The notes beneath the pieces are model-generated. The model was not told where the DNA came from. It made no database searches and worked only from the letters and a program-made list of their open reading frames with translations. The translations under genes and the position numbers were made by a program. From CAYNWK01 sp964400875 (GTDB lineage Bacteria; Chloroflexota; Anaerolineae; Anaerolineales; UBA4823), in the NCBI GenBank assembly GCA_964400875.1, contig CAYNWK010000031.1, positions 1 to 35,040 on the forward strand: a DNA stretch of 35,040 bases, given 5' to 3'. Every line of letters begins with the position of its first letter. Within the stretch, counting starts at the first letter, position 1. Positions 15,793-23,366 of this stretch are shown here, in pieces.

Positions 15793-15818
15793 AAAGGCCG
15801 TAAAATTACGGCCTTTTT
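15793..15818 (+). terminator. Intrinsic terminator
   Basis: A 10-bp perfect stem AAAGGCCGTA/TACGGCCTTT (15793-15802 and 15807-15816) with a 4-nt loop, flanked by A and T runs, so it can act in both directions. It insulates the following promoter from the sulfotransferase operon. Confidence 0.85.
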
Positions 15819-15832
15819 AATGTAAAAATTAC

Positions 15833-15861
15833 TTGACATATAGTAATAAATAGTTTACTAT
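15833..15861 (+). promoter_or_regulatory. Near-consensus sigma-70 promoter of the membrane protein/XRE operon
   Basis: TTGACA (perfect) at 15833-15838, 17-bp spacer, TACTAT at 15856-15861 (one mismatch region from TATAAT). Start near 15868; leader about 47 nt to the ATG at 15915. Confidence 0.85.
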
Positions 15862-15866
15862 ATGTC
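15835..15866. promoter_or_regulatory. Operator: 12-bp perfect inverted repeat over the promoter
   Basis: GACATATAGTAA (15835-15846) and TTACTATATGTC (15855-15866) are exact reverse complements separated by 8 bp. The arms cover most of the -35 and all of the -10, so binding would block RNA polymerase. The natural candidate binder is the XRE-type repressor encoded second in the operon (16372), giving autoregulation. Confidence 0.75.
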
Positions 15867-15914
15867 CTGTACACATTACAAAATGTAAATATAGATATAC
15901 AGGAAGAGGAAAAT

Positions 15915-16370
15915 ATGTCCTTTCAACAAAAAAACATCGCCGTGTCCTTAGTCAACTTTTCCCTGATCTTGATTTTCTACCTGTTCAGGGTAACCCAAAT
16001 GATCTTGGGCGGGAGTTTTACTCCCCCCAATGTGTTTCGCCTTTGGGGAATCATCATCGCCCTCGCCGTCGTGGTAACGGTCTTCGCCACGATCCTCACC
16101 CACATCGTCTCCGCCATCATCGAGGCCATCCGGACGGGCAATGAAGACTCAAAGATCGAGGATTTCGCCGACGAGCGAGACAAGTCAATTGATTTGAGGG
16201 GGACGAGTATTACCTATACCGTATCCTCCATCGGGGTCTTTCTTGCCATGCTCACCTTCGTCTTTGGCCAGCCGCCGCTGGTGATGTTCACCCTGCTGAT
16301 CTTCTTCGGCGTCGTAGCTCAGGTTATCGGCGACATTTCACGGCTGTACCTTTACCGGAGGGGGATCTAA
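15915..16370 (+). CDS. DUF2178-like membrane protein paired with an XRE regulator
   Basis: 151 residues with four predicted membrane helices (about 8-30, 42-68, 97-119, 121-142). Between helices 2 and 3 lies a cytoplasmic charged stretch with DERDKSIDLRGTSITYTVSS, the motif that recurs in DUF2178-type proteins. Genes of this kind are usually linked to a small XRE regulator, as here: its stop and the next ATG are separated by one base. Function is unknown; a sensor or sequestering role for the regulator is a reasonable guess only. AGGAAGAGG precedes the ATG. Confidence 0.75.
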   Translation: MSFQQKNIAVSLVNFSLILIFYLFRVTQMILGGSFTPPNVFRLWGIIIALAVVVTVFATILTHIVSAIIEAIRTGNEDSKIEDFADERDKSIDLRGTSITYTVSSIGVFLAMLTFVFGQPPLVMFTLLIFFGVVAQVIGDISRLYLYRRGI

Positions 16371-16371
16371 G

Positions 16372-16599
16372 ATGGGCAAAAGCAGGGTGAGCAATAACAT
16401 TCGGACCTTGCGGTTCTTTCACAATGAAATGACCCAGCAAGAGCTGGCTGAAAAAGTGGGCGTGACGCGGCAAACCATCATCGCCATGGAACAAGAAAAG
16501 TACTCCCCTTCGCTGGAATTGGCTTTTCGCATTGCGCGGGTTTTTGACCTGCCGTTGGAGGAAGTGTTCTCCTTTGATGCTGAAACCGAGTCTGAGTAA
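16372..16599 (+). CDS. XRE-family transcriptional regulator (YozG-like)
   Basis: 75 residues, almost entirely one Cro/C1-type helix-turn-helix: IRTLRFFHNEMTQQELAEKVGVTRQTIIAMEQEKYSPSLELAFRIARVF (10-58). TQQELAEKVGVTRQTIIAME is the recognition unit. No ligand domain is present; signal input probably comes from the membrane protein encoded just upstream. GGAGGGG lies ahead of the start. It probably binds the 12-bp inverted repeat at 15835-15866. Confidence 0.92.
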   Translation: MGKSRVSNNIRTLRFFHNEMTQQELAEKVGVTRQTIIAMEQEKYSPSLELAFRIARVFDLPLEEVFSFDAETESE

Positions 16600-16655
16600 A
16601 GGTACAAGCGCGAAAAATTGTCGGTTGTCACTGTATCCAACCTTAGGAGGTAGTC

Positions 16656-17645
16656 ATGAAAGCCGTTGTTTACGAAAATTATGGTTCACCCGGTGTTCTG
16701 GAATTACGCGAGGTAGCAAAACCGACGCCCAAGGATGACGAAGTGCTCGTCAAAGTATCCGCGACTACGGTAACGGTAGCGGATTCCAGACTGCGCAGCT
16801 TCACAGTGCCGCTCTCTTACTGGATCCCCGCTCGATTAACACTGGGCGTTCGGAAGCCTAAACAAACCATCCTGGGGGCGGAGATGGCCGGCGTCGTTGA
16901 ATCGGTAGGCAAAGCTGTCACGCGCTTCAAGCCAGGCGACCAGGTGTTTGCCTCCACGCTGGAACACGGTTTCGGCGCTTACGCCGAGTACCGCTGTCTG
17001 CCCGAAGAAGGGTTATTGGCCTTAAAGTCGTCCCACCTGACCGACGAGCAGGCTGCTGCCCTCCCGATTGGCGGTCGTACGGCCTTGTATTTTCTGAGAG
17101 AAGCCGAGATCCAGCCCGGACAAAAAGTGCTGATCTACGGCGCTTCAGGAAGCGTGGGCACGTTTGCCGTGCAGCTGGCCAAGTACTTCGGCGCAGAAGT
17201 TACCGGGGTATGCAGCACCGCCAACTTGGAAATGGTCAAAGCCCTGGGAGCCGACAAAGTCATTGATTACACTCAAGAGGATTTCACAAAGAACGGCGTG
17301 ACCTATGACGTCATTTTTGACGCCGTGGGCAAGGCTCCCTATCCAGGCTGCCTGCGATCGTTGACGGTGAATGGAACCTACCTGCAAGCCGTTAGTTCGC
17401 CGGGGATCAGCCTGCGAATGCGCTGGGCAGCGCTGACCAGCAGGAGGAAACAGGTCGGTGGAGGGCCGGCTCCTAAATCCGAAGACCTGGCCTTCCTCCA
17501 AGAACTCGTCGAGGCGGGGAAGCTAAAACCGGTCATCGATCGCTGCTATCCGCTGGATCAAATCGTCGAGGCTCATCGATACGTGGACATGGGGCATAAG
17601 AAAGGCAATGTCGTCATAACCCTGAACCATAACGGCAAACACTAA
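16656..17645 (+). CDS. NAD(P)-dependent medium-chain dehydrogenase/quinone oxidoreductase
   Basis: 329 residues of the MDR superfamily, quinone oxidoreductase branch, which reduces enones or quinones with NADPH. GroES-like domain at residues 1-125 (GAEMAGVVESVGKAVTRFKPGDQVFA), then the Rossmann fold with GASGSVGTFAVQLAK (about 163-177) and GADKVIDYTQEDF. The four structural-zinc cysteines of alcohol dehydrogenases are absent, so it is zinc-independent. AGGAGG precedes the ATG. It follows the XRE gene by 56 nt and may be part of the same regulated unit. Confidence 0.88.
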   Translation: MKAVVYENYGSPGVLELREVAKPTPKDDEVLVKVSATTVTVADSRLRSFTVPLSYWIPARLTLGVRKPKQTILGAEMAGVVESVGKAVTRFKPGDQVFASTLEHGFGAYAEYRCLPEEGLLALKSSHLTDEQAAALPIGGRTALYFLREAEIQPGQKVLIYGASGSVGTFAVQLAKYFGAEVTGVCSTANLEMVKALGADKVIDYTQEDFTKNGVTYDVIFDAVGKAPYPGCLRSLTVNGTYLQAVSSPGISLRMRWAALTSRRKQVGGGPAPKSEDLAFLQELVEAGKLKPVIDRCYPLDQIVEAHRYVDMGHKKGNVVITLNHNGKH

Positions 17646-17672
17646 CGTCTGTCAAAAAAGTGGAGGTGTTGA

Positions 17673-17825
17673 ATGAAAATTAACGCACACGTGCAAAATA
17701 GTGAAGGTCAGCATCAGGTCACATTGCGCACCAACGAAAACGCTCACTCCATTGTCATCCCTCCCAAGTGCACTGGCTTGGGCTCCAGCGCGAACGGTGG
17801 CGAGTTGAGACGCCCGTTCTCCTGA
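17673..17825 (+). pseudogene. Truncated OsmC-like gene remnant
   Basis: The first 44 codons (MKINAHVQNSEGQHQ.. ..IVIPPKCTGLGSSANGGEL) match the N-terminus of OsmC-family peroxiredoxin-like proteins. After Leu45 the reading runs into RRPFS and a stop, where intact homologues continue with the LALATCY active-site region. No frame of the next 105 nt resumes the family, so the 3' part, with both catalytic cysteines, is deleted. AGGTG precedes the ATG. It is 27 nt downstream of the dehydrogenase gene. Confidence 0.7.
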
Positions 17826-17930
17826 GCGCCGTCGAGGCTGTGACGGTGTGAGCGTCTATCAACTTGGGCTTAATTCCGAAATGTTGGCCCAACCCTACAC
17901 TCGGACGATGCTCACAATCCCAAGGATAAA

Positions 17931-18392
17931 ATGGCAAAATCCAAATTCTCTCTCTCAAAACACAAAGCTGAGTTTATAGAAATCGTTGAAAAAACTGACC
18001 ACAAGATTTTAGCCGTCTGGGCAATCGATTGCGCCGAACGAGTTCTGCCGTATTTTGAGGGTAAATTTCCTGGAGACCTACGCCCTCGCAAGGCGATCGA
18101 AACGCTGCAAGCATGGATAAATACAGGGGTGTTTAAGATGGCTGACATACGCGGGGCTTCCCTGGCCTCGCATGCCGCTGCTCGTGAAGTGGGGGAGGAT
18201 AACGCAGCTCGCTCGGCTGCCCGCGCCGCCGGCCAGGCGGTGGCGACCGCGCACGTCCCCACCCATTCGATTGGTGCTGCAATTTATGCCTTGCAGGCGA
18301 TCCATAGGGCTTCCAATGCACTTGATGCCGACGCTGCCGTCGCCGAAGAACGAGGCTGGCAATTCCAACATTTGCTTGAGCTGAATCGCTGA
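17931..18392 (+). CDS. Putative immunity protein, Imm-5-like
   Basis: 153 residues, predicted all-helical. The signature segments LRPRKAIETLQAWINTG (50-66) and ARSAARAAGQAVATAHVPTHSIGAAIYA (93-120) define the family annotated as putative immunity protein (Imm-5-like). The second half is Ala-rich. No toxin gene or polymorphic-toxin system is visible nearby, so it is an orphan or has another function. AAGGA lies upstream of the start. It follows the OsmC remnant, which marks a rearranged spot. Confidence 0.8.
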   Translation: MAKSKFSLSKHKAEFIEIVEKTDHKILAVWAIDCAERVLPYFEGKFPGDLRPRKAIETLQAWINTGVFKMADIRGASLASHAAAREVGEDNAARSAARAAGQAVATAHVPTHSIGAAIYALQAIHRASNALDADAAVAEERGWQFQHLLELNR

Positions 18393-18482
18393 TTCGCCGA
18401 GTCTCCTTCCGCTGCATGGTAGAATCGATCCCGCCCGGAACGTATTCTCGTCCCAAGATCATTCATTGCTGGAGGAACATCC

Positions 18483-20003
18483 ATGCAGGCAATTCTAGAC
18501 AAGCTGGGCATCCAAGCGGTGACCCCCGGCGCATGCAGCGGGCCTGGCGGCTGGAGCCAAGACCCGGCCGGAAAAGAGCTGGTCTCCTACAACCCCTCCT
18601 CGGGCGAGCCCATCGCCCGGATCATCCAGGCCACCCCGGCAAGCTACGAGAAAGTGGCCGCCGGGGCTCAAAAGGCCTTCAAATCCTGGCGCAACCTGCC
18701 GGCGCCCAAGCGCGGCCTGGTGGTGCGCGACCTGGCTGAAGCCTTACGCGAGTACAAGGAGCCGCTCGGCGACCTGGTCTCCCTGGAGATGGGTAAGATC
18801 CGCCCCGAAGGGCACGGCGAGGTGCAGGAGATGATCGATATCTGCGACTTCGCCGTCGGCCTCTCCCGCCAGCTTTACGGCCTGACTATGAAATCCGAGC
18901 GCCAAGATCACCGCATGTTCGAGCAGTGGCACCCGCTTGGGATCGTCGGTGTGATCACGGCCTTCAACTTCCCGGTGGCGGTCTGGTCCTGGAACGCGGC
19001 CATCGCCGCGGTGTGCGGGGACCCGGTGCTGTGGAAGCCCTCCTCCCAAACCCCGCTGTGCGCCGTCGCCGTGCAGAACCTGGCTAACCGGGTGATGGCC
19101 GATCACGGCCTGACCGGCATCTTCAACCTCGTGATCGGCTCCGGCAGGGACGTCGGCAACCTGCTGTTGGACGACCCGCGCGTGCCCCTGATCTCCTTCA
19201 CCGGCTCGACCCGCATCGGCCGGAAGGTGGCAACCAGCGTCGCCGGGCGCCTGGGCCGCACCATCCTGGAGCTGGGCGGCAACAACGCCATCATCGTCTC
19301 GGACGACGCCAACCTGGACCTGGCCGTGCGCGCCATCCTGTTCGGCGCGGTGGGGACCGCCGGGCAGCGCTGCACCACCACCCGGCGCATCATCATGCAC
19401 CGGGACATCGCCGGAGAGCTCACCGACCGGCTGGTGGAAGCCTACCGCCAGGTGCGCCTGGGCGATCCCCTGGACGAGGACACCCTGATGGGGCCGCTGG
19501 TGGTCAACACTGCTGTGGAGGAGATGTTCGACGCCCTCGAGCGGGCCAAAGCCGACGGCGGCGAGATCCTCTTCGGGGGGGTGATGCGCCCGGACCTGGG
19601 CCCCAACTTCGTCGAGCCGACCATCATCAAGATGCCCGCCCAGACCGAGATCGTCAAGCAGGAGACCTTCGCGCCCATCTTGTACCTGCTGGAGTACGGC
19701 GACGTGGACGAGGCCCTGCGACTGCACAACGACGTACCTCAGGGGCTATCCAGCGCCATCTTCACCGACAGCGTACGCACCATGGAGGCATTCCTCTCGG
19801 TCGAGGGGTCTGACTGCGGCATCGCCAACGTCAACATCGGCACCTCGGGCGCCGAGATCGGCGGGGCCTTCGGCGGCGAGAAGGAGACCGGCGGGGGGCG
19901 CGAGTCCGGCTCCGACGCCTGGAAGGCGTACATGCGCCGCCAGACCAATACGATCAACTACTCTTCTGAGCTGCCCTTAGCCCAGGGCATTGAATTCGGC
20001 TAA
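18483..20003 (+). CDS. amaB: Aldehyde dehydrogenase, ALDH7 (alpha-aminoadipic semialdehyde/P6C dehydrogenase type)
   Basis: 506 residues. NAD-dependent oxidation of an aldehyde; ALDH7 members act on alpha-aminoadipic semialdehyde in lysine breakdown, and some on betaine aldehyde or others. Catalytic C297 (GTAGQRCTTTRR), E263 (LELGGNNAI) and N162 (FNFPVAVWSWN) are in place. The C-terminal GGAFGGEKETGGGRESGSD..KAYMRRQTNTINYS is the antiquitin hallmark. TGGAGGAA precedes the ATG and an extended -10-like TGGTAGAAT lies at 18417-18425. Only 3 nt separate its stop from the ECF sigma start. Substrate preference cannot be proven from sequence. Confidence 0.88.
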   Translation: MQAILDKLGIQAVTPGACSGPGGWSQDPAGKELVSYNPSSGEPIARIIQATPASYEKVAAGAQKAFKSWRNLPAPKRGLVVRDLAEALREYKEPLGDLVSLEMGKIRPEGHGEVQEMIDICDFAVGLSRQLYGLTMKSERQDHRMFEQWHPLGIVGVITAFNFPVAVWSWNAAIAAVCGDPVLWKPSSQTPLCAVAVQNLANRVMADHGLTGIFNLVIGSGRDVGNLLLDDPRVPLISFTGSTRIGRKVATSVAGRLGRTILELGGNNAIIVSDDANLDLAVRAILFGAVGTAGQRCTTTRRIIMHRDIAGELTDRLVEAYRQVRLGDPLDEDTLMGPLVVNTAVEEMFDALERAKADGGEILFGGVMRPDLGPNFVEPTIIKMPAQTEIVKQETFAPILYLLEYGDVDEALRLHNDVPQGLSSAIFTDSVRTMEAFLSVEGSDCGIANVNIGTSGAEIGGAFGGEKETGGGRESGSDAWKAYMRRQTNTINYSSELPLAQGIEFG

Positions 20004-20006
20004 TTA

Positions 20007-20645
20007 ATGGAACCGCGCACCAACCCGGAATGGCTCGAAGCGCTTCGCTCGCCGGGCCCGGAACAAGAAGCCGCGCTGGCGGATCTACGCGCCATCGTTC
20101 TGAAGGGGCTGCCTTACGCCCTCTCTAAATATCTATCCCCCGCCGATCCACAGTTCAAGGCGCTCACCGAGCACACCGCCCAGGAAACCCTGCTGCGGGT
20201 GCTCGACCGCCTGGAGACCTTCGAAGGCCGCAGCAAATTCACCACCTGGGTACATACTATCGCGGTGCGCATCGCCCTCACCGAGCTGCGCCGCAAGCGT
20301 TGGGAGAACATCTCGCTGGACAGCTTGCTAGAGGACGACGACCACCTGCCGCCGCTGGGATTGATGACCGACACCTCCCTGGGCCCAGAGGACCTCACCG
20401 AAGGCCGGGATATGGTATCCAAAGTGCGGCGCATCATCGCCGAGGAGCTGACTGAAAAACAGCGCCAGGCGCTGATCGCGATCAGCATCAAAGGGATGCC
20501 CATCGCGGAGGTAGCCCGCCGGATGGACTCCAACCGCAACGCCATGTATAAATTAATGCACGACGCCCGCCTGCGTTTGAAAAGGCGACTGGCGAAAGAA
20601 GGTCTGACCCCCGCAGAAGTCCTGGAAATTTTCGACCGCGAGTAA
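20007..20645 (+). CDS. ECF-type RNA polymerase sigma factor
   Basis: 212 residues. Region 2 spans roughly residues 50-100 (TAQETLLRVLDRLETFEGRSKFTTWVHTIAVRIALTELRRKRW) and region 4 about 150-200 (LTEKQRQALIAISIKGMPIAEVARRMDSNRNAMYKLMHDARLRLKRRL). An N-terminal extension of about 40 residues and a C-terminal tail (GLTPAEVLEIFDRE) go beyond the minimal ECF. It starts 3 nt after the ALDH7 stop and is followed 40 nt later by a zinc-finger protein, the usual place of an anti-sigma factor. The ribosome binding site is poor, so translation may depend on coupling with the ALDH gene. Confidence 0.9.
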   Translation: MEPRTNPEWLEALRSPGPEQEAALADLRAIVLKGLPYALSKYLSPADPQFKALTEHTAQETLLRVLDRLETFEGRSKFTTWVHTIAVRIALTELRRKRWENISLDSLLEDDDHLPPLGLMTDTSLGPEDLTEGRDMVSKVRRIIAEELTEKQRQALIAISIKGMPIAEVARRMDSNRNAMYKLMHDARLRLKRRLAKEGLTPAEVLEIFDRE

Positions 20646-20685
20646 GAAGACCCGTGATCGGCGCATCAGAAATTAAGGCAGCATT

Positions 20686-20991
20686 ATGAATCTATTCTCA
20701 TTTATCAAGCGTTTGTTTCAACCTTCGGGCGATAACCCTTCAGGCGACAGGAAAGACGAGCGCGCGCCTGAAGAGCTCATCCAGCTGATCAAAGGCTTAC
20801 AGATTACTGAAGAGCTCGAGTATTCGTGCGACGAGGTCTTCCGCTTGCTCGACCAGTACGCCGAGACGATCGTCGAAGGCGGCGAGGCAGAAAAGCTGAT
20901 GCCCCTGGTCGAGCACCACCTGGAGATGTGCGGGTGCTGCCGGGAAGAGCTCGAAGCGCTGGTGCAGATCCTGGAAGCCAACCCGGCTTAA
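20686..20991 (+). CDS. Small soluble zinc-finger protein, probable anti-sigma factor
   Basis: 101 residues. The C-terminal segment EHHLEMCGCCREELEALVQIL contains H78-x3-C82-x2-C85, the HxxxCxxC zinc anti-sigma (ZAS) motif, with an extra Cys84. There is no transmembrane segment, so it would be a cytoplasmic, possibly redox- or metal-responsive, regulator of the ECF factor upstream. The N-terminal 30 residues are polar and low in complexity. Assignment as anti-sigma rests on motif plus position. Confidence 0.75.
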   Translation: MNLFSFIKRLFQPSGDNPSGDRKDERAPEELIQLIKGLQITEELEYSCDEVFRLLDQYAETIVEGGEAEKLMPLVEHHLEMCGCCREELEALVQILEANPA

Positions 20992-21086
20992 ACGCTTCTG
21001 TCCAACCCGGAGCGGGCCCGGGGTTGACAGCAAATTTGCGCTCACTTATCCTTCTAACCAAAGTATTATCCAAATTAAATAGGACT

Positions 21087-21156
21087 TACGCAGCAGTGGG
21101 GAGGTGGAGTTTGGGCGGGCAGAACCCGCCCAAACTCCACTAATTAAAACTGCGTA
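21087..21156. repeat. Palindromic repeat, copy 1 (downstream of the DUF547 gene)
   Basis: A perfect 16-bp stem (21104-21119 with 21125-21140) and a 5-nt loop, enclosed by TACGCAG (21087-21093) and CTGCGTA (21150-21156). No T run follows on either strand, so it is not a classical terminator. It aligns along its length with copy 2. Confidence 0.8.
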
Positions 21157-21162
21157 TCTCTC

Positions 21163-22086
21163 TTACCAGGTATTCAAGCGCCAATCGTAGGGCGCATACT
21201 CGATGCGCAAATCATCCTGGTGATCCTCAATCCACGCGCAACGTTCATCCTGCGCTGGCAGGTGGTCGCAAATGAAGTCGATGACCCCCTGGCGGCCGTT
21301 GAAATCGGCCTGGTACCAGTCAAATATGGCCGATAGGGACAATACCTTACTGCCCCGATCGAGCTCAGTGTTGGCGTGGACAAAATTGCGCGCCGCCAGG
21401 TTCATCTGTGCGTCGATCTGCTCCGCGCTGTAGACCTGGATAGGCGGGCAAGAACGACTGGCGCAGTTTAGGGCGAAGTGGATGCGCGGCTCTGGGAGGT
21501 TTCCCTTGTGATTGTCAACCACCCAGGCGAGCCTGGGATCATCGGAAGGCAGCTGGACGCCTGGCAATTTGGGGTGTCCCCGGTTGGCGCGCAACAGCCC
21601 TTGTTCGATGTCGTCCAGGCAGATGCGCTGCCCGCAGAGATTATAAGCAGCCCTGCGGAAGAAAGTCAGGATGCCCAAGAGGCCTTCGGTCACACTCTCT
21701 TCGACCTCAAATGCAATCACGGCGTCCAACACCAGGGTGTTGTACAAATTGATCCAGAAGGCGAGCTGTTCCTGGCGCGAGGCCAACTTAGCGGGGTCGA
21801 AGGAGCGTAATTGAGGCGAACAAACCCGACGGAATTCTTGATAAGCCTTGCTGCTGCGAGCTTTGGCATAATTGACATGCGCGCCTTCCTCGTCCAGCGC
21901 GCTGGCTTTGATCGCGTTCAAGGCCCGTCTGAGCTCGGCGACCAAGGTCGGCCCGGAGACAGGTTCCGGGTCATTCAATGCCGGGTTGAGCACCTGATCG
22001 GTCCCGGCGCCAGCCAGCAAGTCGAGCAAGCTGTTGCGGGCGCGGATCGCCAGATCGGCCAACATAATTCCATTGTTTTCAGTCAT
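21163..22086 (-). CDS. DUF547 domain-containing protein
   Basis: 307 residues. The DUF547 core is clear: LASRQEQLAFWINLYNTLVLDAVI (about 102-125), RICLDDIEQGLLR, a DPRLAWVVDNHKG segment, and FALNCASRSCPPIQVYSAEQIDAQM (about 203-227), with the conserved N-C-x-x-x-S-C-P motif. DUF547 is thought to resemble a papain-like or transglutaminase fold; the biochemical role is unknown. The N-terminal 60 residues are variable. No signal peptide. Identical-type repeats lie directly after the gene and about 120 nt before it. Confidence 0.9.
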   Translation of the reverse strand: MTENNGIMLADLAIRARNSLLDLLAGAGTDQVLNPALNDPEPVSGPTLVAELRRALNAIKASALDEEGAHVNYAKARSSKAYQEFRRVCSPQLRSFDPAKLASRQEQLAFWINLYNTLVLDAVIAFEVEESVTEGLLGILTFFRRAAYNLCGQRICLDDIEQGLLRANRGHPKLPGVQLPSDDPRLAWVVDNHKGNLPEPRIHFALNCASRSCPPIQVYSAEQIDAQMNLAARNFVHANTELDRGSKVLSLSAIFDWYQADFNGRQGVIDFICDHLPAQDERCAWIEDHQDDLRIEYAPYDWRLNTW

Positions 22087-22461
22087 AAAAGGAATTTCCT
22101 CAATATCAACGGGTTACCTTGAGGCACGTGGATTGGCGCAACGCCGCTCATGCTTTACGATGAGCCTGCCCACGGCTTTCTTACATACAGATGTTCCGCA
22201 CTGGGAGGTGTTTGGGCAGGCTAAGCCCGCCCAAACACCCTAATTTATTTTGCATATCTCCAGTGGATATAAACGTGAATTGGGTTAACATCTTGTAAAA
22301 GTATGGGGTTTGGGCTAACCATTTTCTAAACCTGGTGTTAACGGTTATAGCGCTTTCACATGTCAACGCAGGGATCGGCCAGCTGAACCGGTCCATGCTA
22401 ATGCTCTGAACCCTTCCTAAAGAAACGGAAACTTGGTTGAAGGGCTAGAAACGGTGTGCTG
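22087..22461. other. Intergenic region between divergent genes
   Basis: This 375-nt stretch separates the DUF547 and sphingolipid genes. It contains palindromic repeat copy 2 (22198-22260). Beyond it lie AT-rich sequences (22261-22350) with AACGGTTATAGCG and TTAACA-like words, but no promoter with good hexamers and spacing. I found no ORF with family resemblance and no tRNA. Confidence 0.5.
22198..22260. repeat. Palindromic repeat, copy 2 (upstream of the DUF547 gene)
   Basis: Stem GGTGTTTGGGC/GCCCAAACACC (22207-22217, 22229-22239), one A-C mismatch, then GGC/GCC with loop TAA. Flanks CACTGGGAGG on the left and TAATT..TTTTGCATATCTC on the right match copy 1 base by base in most positions, in the same orientation. 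Confidence 0.8.
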
Positions 22462-23364
22462 ATGGAATTTGAAAATCGAGTGGCGTTAATCACCGGCGGA
22501 TCCAGCGGCATCGGGCTGGCTACCGCGCGTTTGCTGGCCGCGCGCGGCGCACACGTTTGGCTGCTGGCCCGCGGCGAGGCGCGACTGCGTGAGGCTTTGG
22601 CGGAAGTCGAAGGGGAGCGCCGCTTACAGAAGCAGCGCTGCGGCTTCGTCGCCGCCGACGTTGCACAGGTCGATCAGGTCCGGGAGGCGGTCGGCCGGGT
22701 GACGGAAGCGGTTGGCGCGCCCGATCTGGTGATCAACTCCGCCGGCGCGGCGCGCCCGGGCTACTTTGTCGATCTGGAACTGGAGATCTTCCGGGAGATG
22801 ATGGCGGTCAACTATTTTGGCACGCTCCACGTGGTCAAAACAGTGCTGCCGGGGATGCTGGCGCGCGGCTCCGGGCACATCGTCACGATCTCTTCGCTGG
22901 CCGGGCTGATCGGCGTATTTGGCTACACAGCTTACGGGGCTTCCAAGTATGCCGTGCGCGGCTTCAGCGATGCGCTGCGCGCCGAGCTCAAACCGCAGGG
23001 CATCGGCGTTTCTATCGTCTATCCTCCCGATACGGACACCCCCCAACTGGCTTACGAGAACCGCTATAAGCCGGCCGAGACCAAAGCCATCTCCGAGATA
23101 GGCTCGGTGATCTCTGCAGAAAAAGTCGCCCAGGCCATCATCCAGGGAGTCGCCCGGCGGCGTTACCTGATCCTGCCGGGCCTGGATAACGTGGTATTGT
23201 ATTGGCTGATCTCGATAGCAGGCTCGCTGGCTTACCCCGTCATGGATTGGTTGGTGGCGCGGGCACAGCGAAACATAAACCAGGGTCCTGCGGATGAGAA
23301 ACAATCCGAGGATGAGAAACCATCCCCTGATGATAAGCAACCCGTGGAAGAGAAGAGGAGCTGA
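22462..23364 (+). CDS. 3-ketodihydrosphingosine reductase-like SDR
   Basis: 300 residues from the ATG at 22462 (an in-frame GTG two codons earlier is not needed). A short-chain dehydrogenase with NADPH motif TGGSSGIG (11-18), S144/S145, and Y158-x3-K162. The loop VYPPDTDTP (186-194) followed by Q..YENRYKPAETKAISE and a downstream hydrophobic region (240-262) is the hallmark of eukaryotic-type KDSR, which reduces 3-ketodihydrosphingosine to dihydrosphingosine. The last 25 residues are an acidic/Lys tail of near-repeats (ADEKQSEDEKPSPDDKQ). The serine palmitoyltransferase-like gene starts 2 nt later. Alternative: another lipid-type SDR. Confidence 0.85.
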   Translation: MEFENRVALITGGSSGIGLATARLLAARGAHVWLLARGEARLREALAEVEGERRLQKQRCGFVAADVAQVDQVREAVGRVTEAVGAPDLVINSAGAARPGYFVDLELEIFREMMAVNYFGTLHVVKTVLPGMLARGSGHIVTISSLAGLIGVFGYTAYGASKYAVRGFSDALRAELKPQGIGVSIVYPPDTDTPQLAYENRYKPAETKAISEIGSVISAEKVAQAIIQGVARRRYLILPGLDNVVLYWLISIAGSLAYPVMDWLVARAQRNINQGPADEKQSEDEKPSPDDKQPVEEKRS

Positions 23365-23366
23365 GC

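Noticed and set aside
18744..19727. 327-codon minus-strand frame inside the ALDH7 gene
   Set aside because: His/Gly/Val/Asp-rich shadow of ALDH7 with no domain pattern or ribosome binding site.
21087..21156. Intrinsic terminator for the DUF547 gene
   Set aside because: The stem is strong, but there is no T run on either side, and a homologous copy lies upstream of the same gene.
22624..23340. 238-codon minus-strand frame opposite the KDSR-like gene
   Set aside because: Antisense of a clearly conserved SDR; composition typical of a shadow frame.
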